Positions 61,907 through 64,000 of a DNA stretch of 64,000 nucleotides are shown in pieces. The position numbers and the translations under genes were made by a program. The stretch spans positions 31,423-95,422 of the forward strand of contig LLCB01000232.1 of assembly GCA_001414345.1 (NCBI GenBank). The letters run 5' to 3'. This stretch comes from Hymenoscyphus infarciens (lineage: Eukaryota > Ascomycota > Leotiomycetes > Helotiales > Helotiaceae). The stretch's first letter is position 1. Every line of letters begins with the position of its first letter. The notes beneath the pieces were generated by a model that saw only the letters and a list, made by a program, of their open reading frames with translations, was not told the DNA's origin and ran no database searches.

Positions 61907-63242
61907 AAGAGTTGGGGCCACAGCTCGTGGGCCCCCTAAGCGAGATTACCCCCTACCTTAATTTCCGATACTCCCTTTTTAAAAATCTACTATAATTCTA
62001 CCTCTTACTTAAAACTTACTAAATTAAAAATAGCAGACTAAATCCTCTCTTTCTCTTCTATATACAAATCTAGTTAAAATTAGTATACGCTAAAACGTGC
62101 TAGAGTATACTAAGCTAGAGCTAATAGAAAATCCTAGAACACGATCTTTAAAGAATTAGGCGTATCTAAATCTACTATATAAAGGATCTATAAGGCGAAC
62201 TCGAGCTAAACTACGCATAAAGGGAAGTAGTATTAAAAGAGACTACTATCTAAACGCTATATATACTAAATTATCTAATTTATATCTTAAAAATATACTA
62301 CTTATTATATATCTTTTATATAAGTTAAAAACGCTCTTAGCCTACTTACTTCTGCTTATATAATTTAGTAAGAACTTTATTAATATAGCTACTAATAATA
62401 TATTATATACTCTTAACTCTTTATTAGCTAACTTTAAGTAAAGAAACGTCTTACTTTTATATATTCTTACTAATAGTAGGAGATATTAGATTAGGCTACT
62501 ACTTACTAGTAAAAGGGGGACTAGAGGAAGGTTATTTAGTTAGACAAGTATATATTTAAGCTTAGAAAGAGTAGAAGGGTTTAGGTAATATAGTATATAG
62601 ACGAGAAGAGGTGTCTAGACTATATTTAGTCGATATATTAGTTAAGAAGGGTATCGGTTATAATTTAGAGCGTGATTAGTTAGAATTATAAATCCCTTCT
62701 TATCTTTTTAAAGAAGGAACTAGGATATAAAGGGGTTAATTCTCAAGCTTATAAGGACTAAGTTCTTAAGCTAGTTATCTTCCCTCTATTTAATAAGCTT
62801 AGTACTAATTATATCTTTATAGAAAACGGCTTAAAGGTATATAAGAGATATACTTATTTAGTTAAGCTTAAATATAATATTTATAGCTTTAATTAGCCTT
62901 CTTCTTTACTTAATTTAAATATAATAGAGAAGGTCTAGTAGTAGATAAAAGAAGAGTTAAAGAAGTTACTCTTTATACTAACTTCTAAGGCTAGACTAGT
63001 TAAGGAGATTTAAAGGCTTTAGGATTTAGTAGATCTACGTAATTATAGGCGATATACTAATCGATTAACTTATAAGTTAGAGGATGTTATTAAAGTAAAA
63101 GGATTAGCTACTATTTATTAATAATATATATAAATTTTAAGGTAAAAGACTTAAATTTGGATTTATAATAGATTTTTAAGTAATAAGTATTAATTTGGTA
63201 GGGTTCGCTTAGGGGGCCTACGAGCTGTGGCCTCAACTCTTT
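61907..63242. mobile_element. RIP-degraded Tc1/mariner-type transposon
   Basis: Inverted ends (AAGAGTTGGGGCCACAGCTC left; reverse complement of right AAGAGTTGAGGCCACAGCTC) match over about 40 bp. The plus-strand interior retains transposase traces: a helix-turn-helix ELGVSKSTI...RIYKA near 62153, and near the end YIFIENGLKVYKRYT, PSSS..LNLNIIEKV and IKEEL. Together these match the Tc1/mariner 'WPPxSPDLNPIExVW' region. Trp codons have become TAG and the first catalytic Asp position reads Asn, as expected of G-to-A/C-to-T change. Many stops make it inactive. Length (~1.3 kb) fits a full-size element. The target TA is ambiguous by one base. Confidence 0.8.
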
Positions 63243-63249
63243 ACTATAG

Positions 63250-63347
63250 GTATGCCGATTTAACCGAGCCCGAGCCTTAGGAGGGCCAGGTTATAACGTT
63301 ATAACCAGCCCTCCTAAGGGCTATATGACTCGTCTAACGTCGGTATG
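63250..63347. repeat. foldback palindrome
   Basis: The core arms CCTTAGGAGGGCCAGG and CCAGCCCTCCTAAGG flank the centre TTATAACGTTATAA (63291-63304). The imperfect outer arms reach 63250 and 63347 (ATGCCGA...CGAG against the inverse ATACCGA...CGAG). It could be a tiny MITE or two transposon ends joined head to head. It directly abuts the Tc1/mariner relic. Confidence 0.7.
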
Positions 63348-63429
63348 ACCACGTCGCCTTTTAAGCTTTGTCAGCGCGCAGGGGGTCACGTGTATAATCG
63401 GCCTTTGACGGCATTGAAAGAAACGTGAC

Positions 63430-64000
63430 TAAAAGGACTAAAACCTGTAATACGTACTTTTAGTATATAATAAACTAAAAACCATCTACTTTTAGTATTT
63501 AATAGACTAAAAGTCTTCTTTAGTATAATCTTTTTAATAAATTAATTAATTATTTATATATTTTTAGTCTTTTATAGACTTAAAATTATCTTTAATATAA
63601 TTATTTTAATTAACTAATTATTAATTTATATACTTTTAGTCTATAATAGACTAGAAACCACCTACTTTTAGTATATAATAGACTAAAAGTCCTCTTTAAT
63701 ATAACCTTTTTAATTAACTAATTATTTATTTATATACTTTTAGTCTATTATATACTAGAAACTATCTACTTTTAGTCTATAATAGACTAAAAGTCCTCTT
63801 TTATATAACCTTTCTAATTAACTAATTATTTATTTATATGCTTTTAGTCTATTATAGACTAAAAACCACCTATATTTAGTCTATAATAGACTAAAAGTCC
63901 TCTTTTATATAACCTTTCTAATTAACTAATTATTTAATTATATACTTTTAGTCTATTATAGACTAAAAACCACCTACTTTTAGTCTATAATAGACTAAAA
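63430..64000. repeat. AT-rich satellite, 104-bp unit with two hairpins per unit, continues past window
   Basis: The anchor AAAAGTCCTC starts at 63685, 63789 and 63893, and AAAA of the next copy at 63997, an exact 104-bp period. Earlier copies (anchors near 63509 and 63590) are degenerate with shorter spacing. Each unit has two near-perfect palindromes of the form TTTTAGTCTATTATAGACTAAAA and one AT-rich spacer (TTAACTAATTATTTATTT). Confidence 0.85.

Overview
The window is nuclear DNA of a filamentous ascomycete, probably a Leotiomycete (that rank is my inference). The signs are: many introns of 50-100 bp with GTAAGT-like donors, CTAAC-like branch points and YAG acceptors; fungus-specific families (Clr5 domain, Zn2Cys6 regulator, Atg27, Erg24, homoisocitrate dehydrogenase); and transposon relics carrying the C-to-T/G-to-A decay left by repeat-induced point mutation (RIP). 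Exon structures were derived by hand from splice signals and frame continuity; every multi-exon model reported as intact sums to a whole number of codons.

Layout. 0-9 kb: the 3' end of an unrecognised gene, a Clr5-domain gene with a 508-bp TA-flanked MITE 51 bp upstream of its start codon, about 5 kb without genes, then a low-complexity protein gene. 9-24 kb is a dense housekeeping block: a conserved Pro-rich protein gene, mitochondrial ribosomal protein S8, LYS12 (lysine pathway), an Ala/Pro/Lys-rich protein, a membrane/coiled-coil protein and a 952-aa charged helical protein. 24-33 kb: a sugar transporter, a decayed CorA-like gene and a five-exon candidate secreted protein. 34-43 kb: a protein ending in an incomplete zinc knuckle, a nucleotidyltransferase-like protein, an F-box-like protein, a small basic nuclear protein and a Zn2Cys6 regulator. 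43-47 kb is AT-rich with nested inverted-repeat relics. 47-58.5 kb: ATG27 and ERG24 (divergent), a secreted GH3 beta-glucosidase and a GNAT acetyltransferase. 56-64 kb becomes repeat-rich: two MITEs whose terminal repeats share a core, one enclosing telomere-like repeats, then a frameshifted GNAT pseudogene, a RIP-degraded Tc1/mariner element, a foldback palindrome and a 104-bp satellite of hairpin-forming units that runs off the window end.

No biosynthetic cluster or operon-like system is evident. Genes that could connect are ERG24 (sterol synthesis), ATG27 (membrane trafficking for autophagy), LYS12 (lysine) and the carbon-acquisition genes (GH3 beta-glucosidase, sugar porter), but they are not arranged as one unit. 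The most interesting signals are structural: MITE families, the hairpin satellite, a 575-bp intron separating ATG27 from its sorting-signal exon, and a possible secreted protein of unknown family.
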